Shown: piece after piece, positions 1 to 12,589 of the stretch | Layout: every line of letters begins with the position of its first letter | Numbering within the stretch: position 1 is the first letter of the stretch | NCBI GenBank assembly: GCA_964213345.1 | Contig: CAXOVX010000046.1 | Span: 1-40,897, forward strand | Length of the DNA: 40,897 nt | Direction: 5' to 3' | Origin: CAXOVX01 sp964213345 | Lineage (GTDB): Bacteria > Pseudomonadota > Alphaproteobacteria > Rickettsiales > Midichloriaceae | Made by a program: the position numbers and the translations under genes | Notes under the pieces: model-generated | Databases searched by the model: none | The model's input: only the letters and a program-made list of their open reading frames with translations | Told to the model about the DNA's origin: nothing

Positions 1-689
1 CCATTCAGTATCGGCGGCCCAGGTAACTCTATCCTACTCACACATCCTATGAAATAAGCACTGCTTTGACTACATCTACCTCCACTACCGGTCGCAAACC
101 CACATATATACCTTATCGCTCCAATGTCTCTAGCCGCATCATAATCATAATCTAAAAATCCGTTAGGTCGTGATTTGTTCGGATCTACCGTCTGAACACA
201 TCCATTCATGTTATAATTAACGTGTCGGGCACCATCTATCGTAGCTCCACTATAAACCTCTGTCGAAATATCACTTTGCCTAAATTCATGGTCGTCATCA
301 CAAATCCATTTCATGCAATTCGTTCCATGACTAGCCTTCTTACATATCGCAACAGCAATTCCTCCCAAAATAGGCCCAAGAGACCACAACGTCTCACATG
401 TACCATAACATGATGATGCCACTATCCTATATCTTTGGTCAAATGGGTCATCCTTCGTGATATATATCCTAGAACGTAAAAGTGGAGCATAGTAATCTAA
501 CGTCCTCCCATTGCAGTTCCTATTGTGAACCTGACCACTTCCCCAATCCTTACATATCACTTCAGGATCTCCCATGTAATATTCCCCATACGTCAATCTA
601 CATCCAATCATACTGAGCAATATCACCACTACTATAAATAACAAAATACATGTTACAACTCTTGGCAAAATTATTTGCTTAGCAAGCAT
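1..689 (-). CDS. Cysteine-rich secreted or membrane protein, N-terminal part (VirB6-like?)
   Basis: A reading frame opens at an ATG at 689-687 on the minus strand and stays open without a stop for 229 codons to the window edge, so the gene is partial at its 3' end. The first 30 residues are a classic signal: basic start, then a hydrophobic run (about 11-29) ending in LSMIGC, which resembles a lipobox with Cys30. The exported part carries 12 cysteines (30, 46, 59, 94, 98, 116, 125, 130, 164, 196, 206, 216), suggesting disulfides in the periplasm. Residues 216-228 (GCVSRIELPGPPI) recall the Cys plus proline-rich stretch before the membrane domain of Rickettsiales VirB6 proteins, and a coupling-protein-like gene lies 8 kb away. 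The VirB6 link is an inference from general appearance only; that a real secreted protein starts here is well supported by the long frame and the signal sequence. Confidence 0.6.
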   Translation of the reverse strand, partial: MLAKQIILPRVVTCILLFIVVVILLSMIGCRLTYGEYYMGDPEVICKDWGSGQVHNRNCNGRTLDYYAPLLRSRIYITKDDPFDQRYRIVASSCYGTCETLWSLGPILGGIAVAICKKASHGTNCMKWICDDDHEFRQSDISTEVYSGATIDGARHVNYNMNGCVQTVDPNKSRPNGFLDYDYDAARDIGAIRYICGFATGSGGRCSQSSAYFIGCVSRIELPGPPILN

Positions 690-992
690 ATGTCTTAATT
701 TATTAATTCATTATTCTTGTTGTATTGCTAACAATATATATTTACAGATTTAATTTAATATTTCTACTAGCAAAAATTAACATTGAAAGTAATTGACAGA
801 AAAAAATGCCGTCGCATTATTGATTGGAGTTGGTATTTTTGATTTACTGATGTACTCCACCATAAAGGTAGATTTTTGATTGTGTTCTCAGGTTTTACCG
901 TGAATTGTATCGAGATTGGTGTGTGGGTTGAGTGCCATGAATATCACCAGCTTTCCACGAACAAAATGGGTATCCTAAATTTGATCAATTAT
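690..992. other. Intergenic stretch, no gene recognised
   Basis: AT-rich leader region of the minus-strand signal-peptide gene followed by about 160 bases of higher complexity (about 830-990) that I could not assign to any family. The right edge is the terminal repeat of a decayed IS5-type element. Confidence 0.4.
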
Positions 993-1768
993 GGGACTGT
1001 TGCTGGATGGAGTTTTTGTATTTTCGGGAGTTAAAAAAGCTATTATAAAAATGATTTTAGCTAAGAAATGTGTCTTATAGTTATTATTTGTGTATTCTAG
1101 AAGATTCTCTATATTTTTGGTGATTAGCTATACCAATCCCTTGATTGGCAGGGTCAATATGCACAAACGTTTCAAATAAAAACGAATAGCATGCATAAGT
1201 GCTGAAAACTGATTCTTAGCTATGCTAATGTAGCGTGCATATTTATTATCTTGTGAAAAGACCCTCTCAAATGGCGCCCTCATTTTAGTATAATATTTGT
1301 CTAAATCAACATTTTTACCCTTCATATTATTCTTCTTAATTGCTCCAAGATGCACTCTTTTAGCTATTGCTATAGTTCAGGAGACGTGCAATACCCATTA
1401 TCTGCATATATAGCGCCACCAGACGGGCACACATGTTTCCTGGGCATCTGTAACGTTTGCTGGTGTAATCCGCCACCTTATTTATAAGACCAGACTGCAT
1501 ATCCACACTCACATTGCAGCAATAAGCACTTAAAACAACAGCCTATGAACTCCGTAACCTTTGTATTTAGCTGGCAACTCAACTGCTGATAACTCACCAC
1601 TAATTGCCGCAAAATTAAATAATGCCTCGAAACTCCTCTATTGATTATCCCTAGATACCAACTCTTCCAAACTCACCATTATTATTTGACTTAATACCAT
1701 TCGCCTACCATTTATCTTCCACACTTTCATCAATAATACCTTAATTTATCCCATCTCTCAACAGCCCC
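993..1768 (-). mobile_element. IS5-family element copy A, decayed
   Basis: The ends form an imperfect inverted repeat: GGGACTGTTGCTGGATGG on the left, and the reverse complement of the right end reads GGGGCTGTTGAGAGATGG. The inside is a minus-strand transposase remnant whose clearest part (about 1128-1360) matches the C-terminal part of the transposase in copy B at 10.1 kb (FERVFSQDNKYARYISIAK, then ALMHAIRFYLKR). Frameshifts and a deletion around 1488-1510 remove the catalytic core. It is one of three related copies in the window (A here, B at 10078, C at 17974), all inactive. Confidence 0.75.
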
Positions 1769-1812
1769 TTTATGTTTTTTGTCCTTGCTTCAAAATCTAT
1801 AAATATTTGTTA

Positions 1813-1841
1813 TTGACATAACTAAGATATGTTGCTATTCA
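1813..1841 (+). promoter_or_regulatory. Candidate promoter of the 23S-5S unit
   Basis: A perfect TTGACA (1813-1818) is followed after 17 bases by TATTCA (1836-1841), a weak -10 box. It lies about 165 bases before the predicted 5' end of 23S rRNA. In Rickettsiales the 23S-5S unit is separated from 16S and needs its own promoter, which fits. The -10 match is poor, so this is a candidate only. Confidence 0.4.
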
Positions 1842-2006
1842 CTTAGGGAGTGATGCCGAATGAGTTTGAAGTGAGTGTTTTGTGTTGTATTTGATGGGGG
1901 ACGGCAGAGTGTGTTATTTGACATGTGAACATAAAACGTAGTGGCAAAAAATTTAAATCGTTGAGCGATAAATTTAGTTCTGTACGCAATAAGTTAGCAG
2001 AACAAT

Positions 2007-4758
<2,752 letters not shown>

Positions 4759-4863
4759 GTTATGCATGACTTTTTTGCGTGCAGTGCTAAGTTTGTCTGT
4801 AAGATTGGTTTGAGTGCTTGGTCTCTACGTTTTATGTTTTGGTTTGTATGAGTTAGATTGCAT

Positions 4864-4888
4864 AGGGGGCACGTTTTATGTGTCCCTT
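4864..4888 (+). other. Hairpin in the 23S-5S spacer
   Basis: AGGGGGCAC pairs with GTGTCCCTT across a 7-base loop, giving a 9-bp stem with two G-U wobbles. Its position just before 5S suggests a role in rRNA precursor processing. This is inferred from position and pairing only. Confidence 0.4.
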
Positions 4889-4912
4889 CGTTGTTGCTCG
4901 GATTTTGTTCAA

Positions 4913-5030
4913 GCCTGGTGGTATATAGAGGAGATGAAACACCTGATCCCATTCTGAACTCAGAAGTGAAAAGCTCCATCGCCAATGGTACTTCATCTTA
5001 AGATGTGGGAGAGTAGGACGTTGCCAGGCC
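4913..5030 (+). rRNA. rrf: 5S ribosomal RNA
   Basis: It starts with GCCTGGTGG and ends with TTGCCAGGC, which pair to form helix I. The conserved loop segments GAACTCAGAAGTGAA and GAGAGTAGG are present. Its length of about 118 nt is normal. It follows 23S by about 155 nt on the same strand, consistent with co-transcription. Confidence 0.95.
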
Positions 5031-5715
5031 CGTATTTATACGCGAAATTTTGTGGTCTAAGTTATAATTTTCGAAATTGCCCTTTTTTTTATGCAGGTTT
5101 TACTCTTTGCCTGGTGACTAAAAAAAATGTTGGTTGATTAGAGGCGGTGCAAGTGTTTACCGCGCTTCGTTACGCGAATGGCAGTACATGTTTGCTGAAA
5201 TACCTCTCTGCCTTGCTTTTTGTGGGTAGGTTTTTGCGTTGTTTTTTATGTTACATATAAGAAAGGCTTTCAAAGCATATGGGACTTAAAATTATATCAT
5301 CGTACAAGATAGTGCTGACGGGATCAATTGCGGGAGAGGTAGAAGAGCTTATTAGAAAAAAATACGGCAGTAGGTGAAAACCAATCGTAAAGTTTTCATG
5401 GGGAGCCTGAGCGGCAAAAAAAATCTTATCAAATAAGAAGTGCCCTATTTCATGTGAGTTAGATACAGCAATCTTATTATGAGGATATAATATGATATTG
5501 CTTGAATAATGCGGATCAGCATCCTGATTATTAGGTGGCAACGGTATATCTATAGTCTTTTATCTAAATTTGTTAAGGTATCAAAAATAGCTTATTTTTC
5601 AAAAAAAATCTCCATATAAGTAGTGCTAGTAAGTATTTCATACAAATTATATCCTATTTGTTTAGTTTCGAATAATAATGTAATATATGAAGATAATAAT
5701 GAATGGAGGAATAGA
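5031..5715. other. Intergenic stretch with a small metalloprotease-like fragment
   Basis: No intact gene is seen. A short inverted repeat CGTAT/ATACG lies just after 5S. On the minus strand, about 5251-5565 is open for about 100 codons without an ATG start and contains SNSHEIGHFLFDK. HEIGH fits the zinc-binding HExxH motif of metalloproteases, but the later residues do not look like a metzincin helix and the frame could be chance. It may be a decayed gene. Confidence 0.3.
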
Positions 5716-6155
5716 TCACTGGGCAAGTATTACATAAACGTGCCAAAACAACAAAGAAAATCCGTAGAGAACATTTATGTAAAAAGAGCATAATCTGTAC
5801 TGTAAAAAAGTTTAATATAAATCCGGAGGAAGCGTTAAGGAGTGAAAGATCTTCCAATGGGACTAAAAAAGGTTAGGTCTGCTGTAGATATCAGAAGCAG
5901 AGGGGTCTGCAATTATTACCTTCTGTCAAATAACATGGTTACCTCTTAATGACATAACTACAAGATACTACGCTGCACTTAAGAAGAGACCGAGTTTGCA
6001 TAGATGTTTAAAGCGTTATGGAGTAATTCTTATCCTACAAAAGCCGAAATGATATTTGAAATCCCTCCTAAGAAAAAGTTAACAATTATCCTATAGAGGT
6101 TGTTTCCATGTTGATATTGCAGAGATAAGAATTGGCCAGAAGGTAAACTGAATAA
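5716..6155 (+). mobile_element. IS481-family transposase remnant, N-terminal half
   Basis: Conceptual translation across frameshifts gives GQVLHKRAKTTKKIRREH, then VKKFNINPEEALRSERS, then a stretch resembling SLHRCLKRYG and the start of the rve catalytic domain. This is the N-terminal HTH plus the beginning of an IS481 transposase and matches the element at 6637-7495. There are multiple stops and the C-terminal half is missing, so it is dead. Confidence 0.65.
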
Positions 6156-6383
6156 TACGAAGGGGGGTATAACATAGGTAGTAGTGTTTTTTTACTTGCG
6201 TTTTTGCCAAAAATATGCGATTAAGACAGGACGGGTTTCCTTTGAAACTTACTTCATGTTGATGAAGTGAAGGAGACGTATTAGCAACGTGTAAGGTATA
6301 CAGAGGCTTCGAACACCAGAGTAATGCAACGTTCGTAGCGAAAGTTAGAGTTTAGAAAGAAGTCTAATGCACCTCGTTATTAA

Positions 6384-6470
6384 GGAGGGATGGCTGAGTG
6401 GACAAAAGCAGCAGACTGTAAATCTGCCCGCCTGCGGCGTTCGTAGGTTCGAATCCTACTCCCTCCACCA
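6384..6470 (+). tRNA. tRNA-Tyr (anticodon GTA), CCA encoded
   Basis: The acceptor stem GGAGGGA pairs with TCCCTCC. The anticodon loop reads CTGTAAA with GTA at its centre. There is a long (class II) variable arm, and the T arm is GTAGGTTCGAATCCTAC. The CCA end is encoded (6468-6470). All stems are intact, so it should be functional although it sits between two IS481 remnants. Confidence 0.97.
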
Positions 6471-6636
6471 CAGGATGTTGACTTCAATTTACAGAGGCAA
6501 AATAGTTGTTGAGTGGTGAGTCCTGCAGCTGCGTATGGTCCTTTGGAAGCCCTCAGACGAGAGGAAGAGTACCCAGACCAACCAAACCAGGAAAGAGTCC
6601 CTGTAAGTAGGAATTGCCATTGCCAAGGAGCCTAAT

Positions 6637-7495
6637 TGTTTAGTTCCACTAAGAAATAGAGTGGATTAATGTTAAAGTATTCAGGATGTTTTGCCCAGTT
6701 ATTTATAACAAATTGCCAAGGTGTATTACCTTTGAGAGATTTGAGTCTTTTAGCAAAATTATAAGCCATTAGATAAGCATGTAAATGTTCCTTGAGTCTT
6801 GGTGAGTAGCATACGTAAAGGTTATTTACTGTTGCCTCTTTTAGTGTTCTATTCATACGCTCTACTTGTCCATTAGTCCAAGTGTGTTTAACCTTTGTTT
6901 TTCTATGTTCAACTTGATTTTTCTGACAGACACGCTCAAAGATATGAGTAAAATTGTAAGTACCTTATAGGCACAGCTTTAGTCAAATTACGCAAGAACT
7001 CAGCAGCAATAATTTTTGTTTGATTATGAAGCTCTGCATATCCAAAGCTTACCCTCCTTGGTCCTTACCTCCAATATGATACTTTTTATTATTAGCAACA
7101 GAAGCATTTTGCTTCTTAGGAAGCACAGAACAACCATGTCTTTTTAGGCACCTATGTAAGCTTGATCTACTCAAATGAGGCTATAAAGCACGTCATCAAG
7201 CAAAAGCTCTGTCATCTTTCCAAGCCTCCTCTTCGGCTTCAGAAAGAACAGCTGACCTTACCTTCTTTGGCACCATCGGCAGTCTTTTGTGCTATCTCTT
7301 TTTTTCCACTATACCCTCTTGGGGTTAATATTAAACCTCTTAGCAGCCCTCGCTAAGCTTTCTTTTCTATTACGTATCTCTCTACGGATTGCCTCCGTTG
7401 TTCTGGCATTCGCTTTTAGTATTTGTCCCATAAGCTCTCTTCATAATTGTATCATTATCTTCATATCATATACCACAATTCTCCGGGACTAAACA
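6637..7495 (-). mobile_element. IS481-family element, nearly full span but disabled
   Basis: Terminal inverted repeats TGTTTAGTTCC (left) and TGTTTAGTCCC (reverse complement of the right end) delimit about 860 bp. The transposase starts at ATG 7431-7429 with GQILKANARTTEAIRREI and runs to a stop at 6632-6634, just past the left repeat. Its C-terminus (from MNRTLKEATV to NPLYFLVELNN, 6632-6856) is intact and typical of IS481 rve integrases. Frameshifts and deletions between about 6860 and 7380 destroy the DDE core. Five other fragments of this family occur in the window. Confidence 0.8.
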
Positions 7496-7529
7496 TCAAT
7501 GCTGTGTAGGGGAAAGTGTAAGTGTGTCT

Positions 7530-8289
7530 TTACGGACAGTTGCAATGTGAAAGCTTATATAGCGTTTTTAATCGTGTTATATTCATATACTTTATCCGTC
7601 CATCAAGGAAAGCAAGGAAAGTAATAGCCAATTTATCATAACGTGTAGCAACACTGCGAAAGTGCTTGAGCTTATCAAACATTTTTTCGATTGGATTTCC
7701 TTTCTTTATAAAGCTCGATATCATATTCGCGAAGTGCTTTTCTATGGCTACAAGGTGAGATTACAGCTTGGGCGTGAGCTAAATTTACTGCATCTACTAA
7801 TGTAATTTGCATCATATCCTTTGTCTACAATAAGAGCCGGCCTTTTGGTATAGTCAGATCTTTGTCCAGCTGTAATAGAGAATCTTAAAGGATTTCCAAG
7901 GCCGTTACAAACTACATGTATAATTTAGTAGTAGTAAAGCTCTTCCTTTAGATCTGCCTCCTGTTTGCGTACCATTCTCTATATCTCTCTTTCTCGCACC
8001 AGCTGCATGTTGATGCGCCCTAATTATTGTAGAATCTATCAATTTGCCACTCTGTGTCTTCCACCAACAGCAGGGGACTCCAGAGCTTTACACCACATCT
8101 CATAAACCTTTTTGTACACTCGACCATTTCCATATTCACAAGGTAGAACTCTCCATGGTACCCCAGTTCTGGCAATCTAACTGCTCCAATAAATTGCCTA
8201 TTATCCTTCACACTTCTCCCACTACCACTTATTCTGTTTCCTAGCTCGCATAACATTTTACCTCCCGAGATTACTTCATTATACATCAT
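7530..8289 (-). mobile_element. IS5-family (IS427-like) transposase pseudogene
   Basis: The N-terminal part (8289 downward) reads GSGRSVKDNRQFIGAVRLPE and then DTEWQIDRFYNN, the usual start of IS427-group transposases where TEWxMIDSTI carries the first catalytic Asp. Here that Asp is followed by a changed context because of a frameshift. The C-terminal piece (7530-7724) has EKMFDKLKHFRSVATRYDKL, the hallmark end of the same family with its final catalytic Glu. The middle is frameshifted. Terminal repeats were not located. Confidence 0.7.
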
Positions 8290-8512
8290 ACTTTATATCA
8301 AATACCACAGAGCCTAGATCAATGACCGAATCAAATTTTAAAGGAATTTAAATAGCATTGCTGTGACATAAAATTCTAATCATATCCGGAAAATTCATTC
8401 GCATAAGAAAGAGTATGATTTATTTTTTTATAGTTTTACACTAAGGTTTTGTTTGCACAAATCAACCCGTGGTTTTTCGCTCCTCGTTAATTTTTATTTT
8501 TTGGTAAAAAAA

Positions 8513-9724
8513 ATGTCGTCTGAAAATGCAATTCTCTTAGGTAAAAGTGATAATGGCAGGCCTCTATACTCTGAAGGTTACCAACATATCTTACTGCTAG
8601 CACCTCATGGTTCTGGTAGAGGGGTATGTTTTGTGCTTCCTACATTGTTAACTTTTCAAGAGTCATGCATTGTTCATGATATAAAACTCGAAAATTATGA
8701 GCTTACAAGTGGATACAGAGCATCGATTGGGCATAAAATTTTTGTTTGGAATCCTCTAGGCGAAAAAAATAAAACTCATAGATATAACCCGCTAGATTTC
8801 ATCAGTGAAGATCCTGAGAAAAAAATAAATGATATTCAAAAAATTTCTGATCTTTTGATTAAAAAAAATTCAGGTAGCAAGGCTTTGTTTACTGCGTTAG
8901 TTCTGTACCTTTGTGCAGATACTTCTAAAATAAGATCGCTTGGTGAAATAGCAAGAATGCTGCAAACAGATTTAGTCCAAGAGCTATCAGATGGAATCAA
9001 TAAGGTAAAAGACTCTATATACCATCTTGGATATCAAAACATTAAATACTTTTTAAAAAAAGACATGCAGGAACAAAAAGCTATTATTCAAGAATTGAAT
9101 AATTGTCTGTACCCGTGGACTAACCCTTTAATTGATTATGCAACTTCGCAATCAGACTTCGATATAGCTGAATTAAAAACGAGAAAAATCACTATTTATG
9201 TTGGAGTGAATCCTTTTGATATTGACAAACTGCAACCATTGATGCAGTTATTTTATAATCATGCCGCTGAGCGACTGATGACAACAGCTCGAAGTCTCGG
9301 TCATGGTGAGAATGGTGGTGTGTGTCTGTTTATGGATGAATTTTGTTCGATTGGCAAATTGGATATTTTTGTTTCTTGTTTACCATATTTTAGTGGATAC
9401 AAAATCAAGCTATTTTTTATATCATCTGACGTTTATAAGATTGAGAAAATTTACGGTGAAGATGATGCTCAAAGCATTATATCGGACTGTACTTTTAAGG
9501 TAGCATTTGCAGCCAACGATTGTAAAAGTGCAAATCAAATATCTTCAATATGCCTTGATAGAAAGAAAAATATAGAACTTATGTCATGGCAACAAATCAT
9601 GAACTTACCGTCAGATTCTCAAGTTATTTTGATGGATAAAGAGCAGCCTGTAATTTCAAAAAAACTTTTCTACTATGAAGATGAAAATATGAAGAAGAAG
9701 CTCATTGCCCCAGCTCCACTTTAA
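8513..9724 (+). CDS. VirD4/TraD-like type IV coupling ATPase, shortened
   Basis: The protein is related to VirD4 coupling proteins, hexameric inner-membrane ATPases that hand substrates to a type IV secretion channel. From the ATG at 8513 it is 403 aa; a TTG at 8453 would add 20. It aligns in order with the VirD4 ATPase core: LLLAPHGSGRG (Walker A region, about 28-37), SCIVHDIKLENYELTSG (about 51-67), YNPLDF, and CLFMDEF (Walker B, about 271-277). Two things are odd. The Walker A lysine is arginine (GSGRG instead of GSGKG), and the N-terminal membrane segments of about 80-100 residues are absent, with only non-homologous sequence in front. The C-terminal end is also short. No vir or tra operon surrounds it. 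It is either a degenerating gene or a soluble derivative; homology is clear, activity doubtful. Confidence 0.75.
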   Translation: MSSENAILLGKSDNGRPLYSEGYQHILLLAPHGSGRGVCFVLPTLLTFQESCIVHDIKLENYELTSGYRASIGHKIFVWNPLGEKNKTHRYNPLDFISEDPEKKINDIQKISDLLIKKNSGSKALFTALVLYLCADTSKIRSLGEIARMLQTDLVQELSDGINKVKDSIYHLGYQNIKYFLKKDMQEQKAIIQELNNCLYPWTNPLIDYATSQSDFDIAELKTRKITIYVGVNPFDIDKLQPLMQLFYNHAAERLMTTARSLGHGENGGVCLFMDEFCSIGKLDIFVSCLPYFSGYKIKLFFISSDVYKIEKIYGEDDAQSIISDCTFKVAFAANDCKSANQISSICLDRKKNIELMSWQQIMNLPSDSQVILMDKEQPVISKKLFYYEDENMKKKLIAPAPL

Positions 9725-10077
9725 CAAGACTCAAAGCGGATTAAAATCAAGAACCATCTCCATTACGAGATTCACAAACTTTGAGCCTATCGAGCAAATC
9801 CATATAGTCCTGCAGCACTGGAATCAGCGGACTTTATTCGGGTAGCTCAGTTACGACTTGTTCGATCTTCTGCCATTCTTCTTTCAGATGGCGCGGGGTA
9901 AGCTGGGCAACTACTTTGGTTCTGCATCCCTACGCTTGCGCGGCCGCTCAAGCAGACCAGGCTCACCACGATCATGATAAGATTTATTTTGCTCATCCAG
10001 TTTTTCATAGGTTTCATGGAGTTCTAAGTTTTCCTCCGCTTGTTCACACTTCAAGCGCTCCCGATCCAGCATATAAT
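9725..10077 (-). pseudogene. Broken coiled-coil gene fragment
   Basis: On the minus strand an ATG at about 10069 opens MLDRERLKCEQAEENLELHE..., a highly charged helical stretch of about 50 residues. It is interrupted by a stop and a frameshift, then continues in another frame as AQLTPRHLKEEWQKIEQVV and LQDYMDLLDRLKV. Base composition is richer in GC than the neighbourhood, suggesting a different origin. Its upstream part is cut off by the IS5 element that begins at 10078. Family not recognised; a relaxase or TraA-like tail is possible given the coupling protein next door, but this is speculation. Confidence 0.45.
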
Positions 10078-11233
10078 GGGACTGATGCTGGATGGAGTTT
10101 TTGTATTTTCAGGAGTTAAAGACGCCATTATTAAAATGATTTTAGCTAAGGAATGTGTCTTATAGACTGTGTTTAAAATTTATTATTTGTGTATTCTAGA
10201 AGATTCTCTATATTTTTGGTGATTAGCTATACCAATCCCTTGATTGGCAGGGTCAATATGCACAACGTTTTAAATAAAAACGAATAGCATGCATAAGTGC
10301 TGAAAACTTATTCTTTGCTATGCTAAAGAGGCGTGAATATATAGTATCTTTAGAAAAGACCCACTCAAAAGGCGCCCTCCATATAGAATCCGAAGGGTCG
10401 AACCCACCATTTTTACCCTTCCTATCAGTCTTCTTAATTCCTCCAAGATGCCCTCTTTTAGCTATGGCTATAGTTTTGGCAGGAGACGTGCAATACCCAT
10501 TATCTGCGTATATAGAGCGCCTAGACGGGCACACATGTTTAAATCCCTGGGCATCTGTTAACGTTTGCTGGTGTAATCGTCGCCTTATCTACACTCACAT
10601 GTTTTTTATAACCATACAAAAACTTAGTACCACCTTTACAGCCGATCTTAGCTTGTTTATCATGTGCCACTTTAGACAAAACTTCATTATTCAGTTTTTC
10701 ATATTTCTTCCGCCTTGCCTCATCTCTCTCTTCCCACAAACTTGCCTTCTATATTAGATGCGATGCACCGACAAATGTAAATACCTCGCTTATATAACCT
10801 TGCGCCATAAGCTTATCTCTGAAGATACTAAATATCTTAGATAGCTTTTCGGTCCCTATCTTTTTCCTTAGCTTACTAAATACGCTATAATCTAGAGTCG
10901 CATCCCTTAAATCAAATTCACAAAACCACCTTGCTGCGTTGCTATCACTCTATCTTTCAAGTTCTTACCGCTCAAATCTTCCATCAATTGCAGAAGCACT
11001 TAAATAGCCTATGAACTCCGTAACCCTTGTAATTAGCTGGCAACTCAACTGCTGATAACTCACCACTAATTGCCGCAAAATTAAATAATGCCTCGAAACT
11101 CCTCTATTGATTATCCCTAGATACCAACTCTTCCAAACTCACCATTATTATTTGACTTAATACCATTCACCTACCATTTATCTTGCCCACTTACATGAAT
11201 AATACCTTAATTTATCCCACTCGCAACTGCCCC
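10078..11233 (-). mobile_element. IS5-family element copy B, decayed
   Basis: The left end is GGGACTGATGCTGGATGG and the right end reads GGGGCAGTTGCGAGTGGG in reverse complement, the same repeats as copies A and C. It is the longest copy (about 1156 bp). Minus-strand transposase pieces include YGYKKHVSVDKATITPANVN (from the 10539-10739 piece) and YADNGYCTSPAKTIAIAKRG, followed by WRAPFEWVFSKDTIYSRLFS (10253-10534). These are the DDE-domain segments of an IS5-type (DDE_Tnp_1) transposase. Frameshifts at about 10535 and further upstream inactivate it. Its right end abuts the leader of an IS982 element and its left end cuts a broken gene, so it looks like a late insertion. Confidence 0.8.
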
Positions 11234-11239
11234 TTAAAG

Positions 11240-12120
11240 GCTAACAACGAGGAAACATATGGAAATAGATTTTACAGGAATATATTGTTATGTTGATGAT
11301 TTTTGCAAAGGATTTATAACTTGGTTGGAAATACATTTATAAAAGGCAAGGACAACGAAAGGCAAGAGGAGTAGGAAGTGCAATATGATCCTTAGTGAGA
11401 TAGTGACTATAATATTAGGCTACTAAGAGAGTAAGTTTAGTTGTTTTATGTGTATGTAAAACACCGGAGAGATTTCAAAAATTTATTGTTGTATGATAGG
11501 TTTGTAGCCGTATTGTAGCGTATTTTGCCTATATTATGTTGCTTATTGCAATGCATTACCGGAGAAGTTTCTGGTATCCAATTTATTGATTCTACACCAC
11601 TTGATACATGTAAGGATCTACGCGGCAGTAGACATAATATTTTTCGTGGAATTGCTGCAAAAAGTAGAAAAAGCACCGGTTGGTTTTATGTTCTGAAATT
11701 ACACACAATTTTCAATGATAAAAGCGAATTTGTTTCCATCAGAATTACACCTGGTAATGTTGACGACAGAAGGCCTGTCTTGACCATGGCAAAAGGTTTG
11801 TGGGGGAAATTATTTGGCGATAAAGGATATTCTCAGAAAAATTAACAACACAGCTGTTAGATCGAGATTCGTTGCTCATTACGAGGCTTAAGAAGAACAT
11901 GAAAAATAAATTACTACTCCTACAAGATAAGTTTTTGCTCTATAAACGCACAATTGTTGAAACTATTTTCGGCAAACTCAAGCAATTTCAAAGACTATGG
12001 CACTCTATGTTCACATCCGTAAAAAATGCTTTTTGTAATCTTATGGCTTGTTTGATTTCATACCAATTATCACACTATAAACCCACTATCTCAACAACAA
12101 TTTTAAACCGAAAAAAGTAG
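11240..12120 (+). mobile_element. IS982-family transposase pseudogene, copy 1
   Basis: From ATG 11259 the translation runs MEIDFTGIYCYVDDFCKGF, the characteristic IS982 N-terminus, and continues after a stop or frameshift near 11338. The main open piece (11525-11845) has IQFIDSTPLDTCKDLRGSRH with the first catalytic Asp, then SIRITPGNVDDRRPV with the second and FGDKGY. The C-terminal piece (11872-12120) contains NMKNKLLLLQDKFLLYKRTI and VETIFGKLKQF. At least two frameshifts (about 11338 and 11845) make it inactive. The 5' leader is truncated by IS5 copy B. Confidence 0.82.
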
Positions 12121-12309
12121 CAATAGTGGCTTGTATGCGTAGATTGCTTGTGAAGCAGAGAGCGTTTGTCAAAGCTCCGTAATTGAAAAAGAAGAGTGAA
12201 ATAACAATCTTTAGAAGCTGCCATATGTGGGTGCAAGCGAACACACCATCCAATAACGTCGTAATGCCTAAGCACGCACAAAAAATACAAAAAACAAAAA
12301 CAGATAATT

Positions 12310-12344
12310 GCTCCTAGTGCTCATTTAAAAATGGAAATTGGTAT
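12310..12344 (+). repeat. Dispersed short repeat, right end only
   Basis: GCTCCTAGTGCTCATTTAAA followed by AATGGAAATTGGTAT matches the right end of the dispersed repeat found in fuller form at 13904, 15169, 20336, 35521 and 40416. The left part is missing. Confidence 0.6.
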
Positions 12345-12462
12345 TTTATTCCTTGAGAAGGCAGTGTGCGATTTTATAAAAAATCTAAAAATCGATCAAA
12401 TAAAATCAAATTTGTAACTTTAATTGTAACTTTAATTATTAGTATTATTCATTATGGGATAT

Positions 12463-12577
12463 GGTATAACCTTGCAAAGCACACCAAGGCCCTGAAGGGA
12501 AAACTCCCTGGCAATTTTTTCAAGAGCACTGGACAAAACTCCAAAATCCTTTACAATTAACTTACAATGAAGGTTGT
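12463..12577 (+). mobile_element. IS481 transposase C-terminal scrap
   Basis: Translation gives YNLAKHTKALKGKLPGNFF then KSTGQNSKILYN, matching the IS481 C-terminus YNFAKRLKSLKGNTPWQFV seen at 6632-6856. It ends about 15 bp before the recF start, so an IS481 insertion or deletion event shaped the recF upstream region. Confidence 0.65.
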
Positions 12578-12589
12578 GATTATAAGCGC

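Noticed and set aside
10320..10757. A 145-codon plus-strand frame
   Set aside because: Antisense to IS5 copy B transposase remnants.
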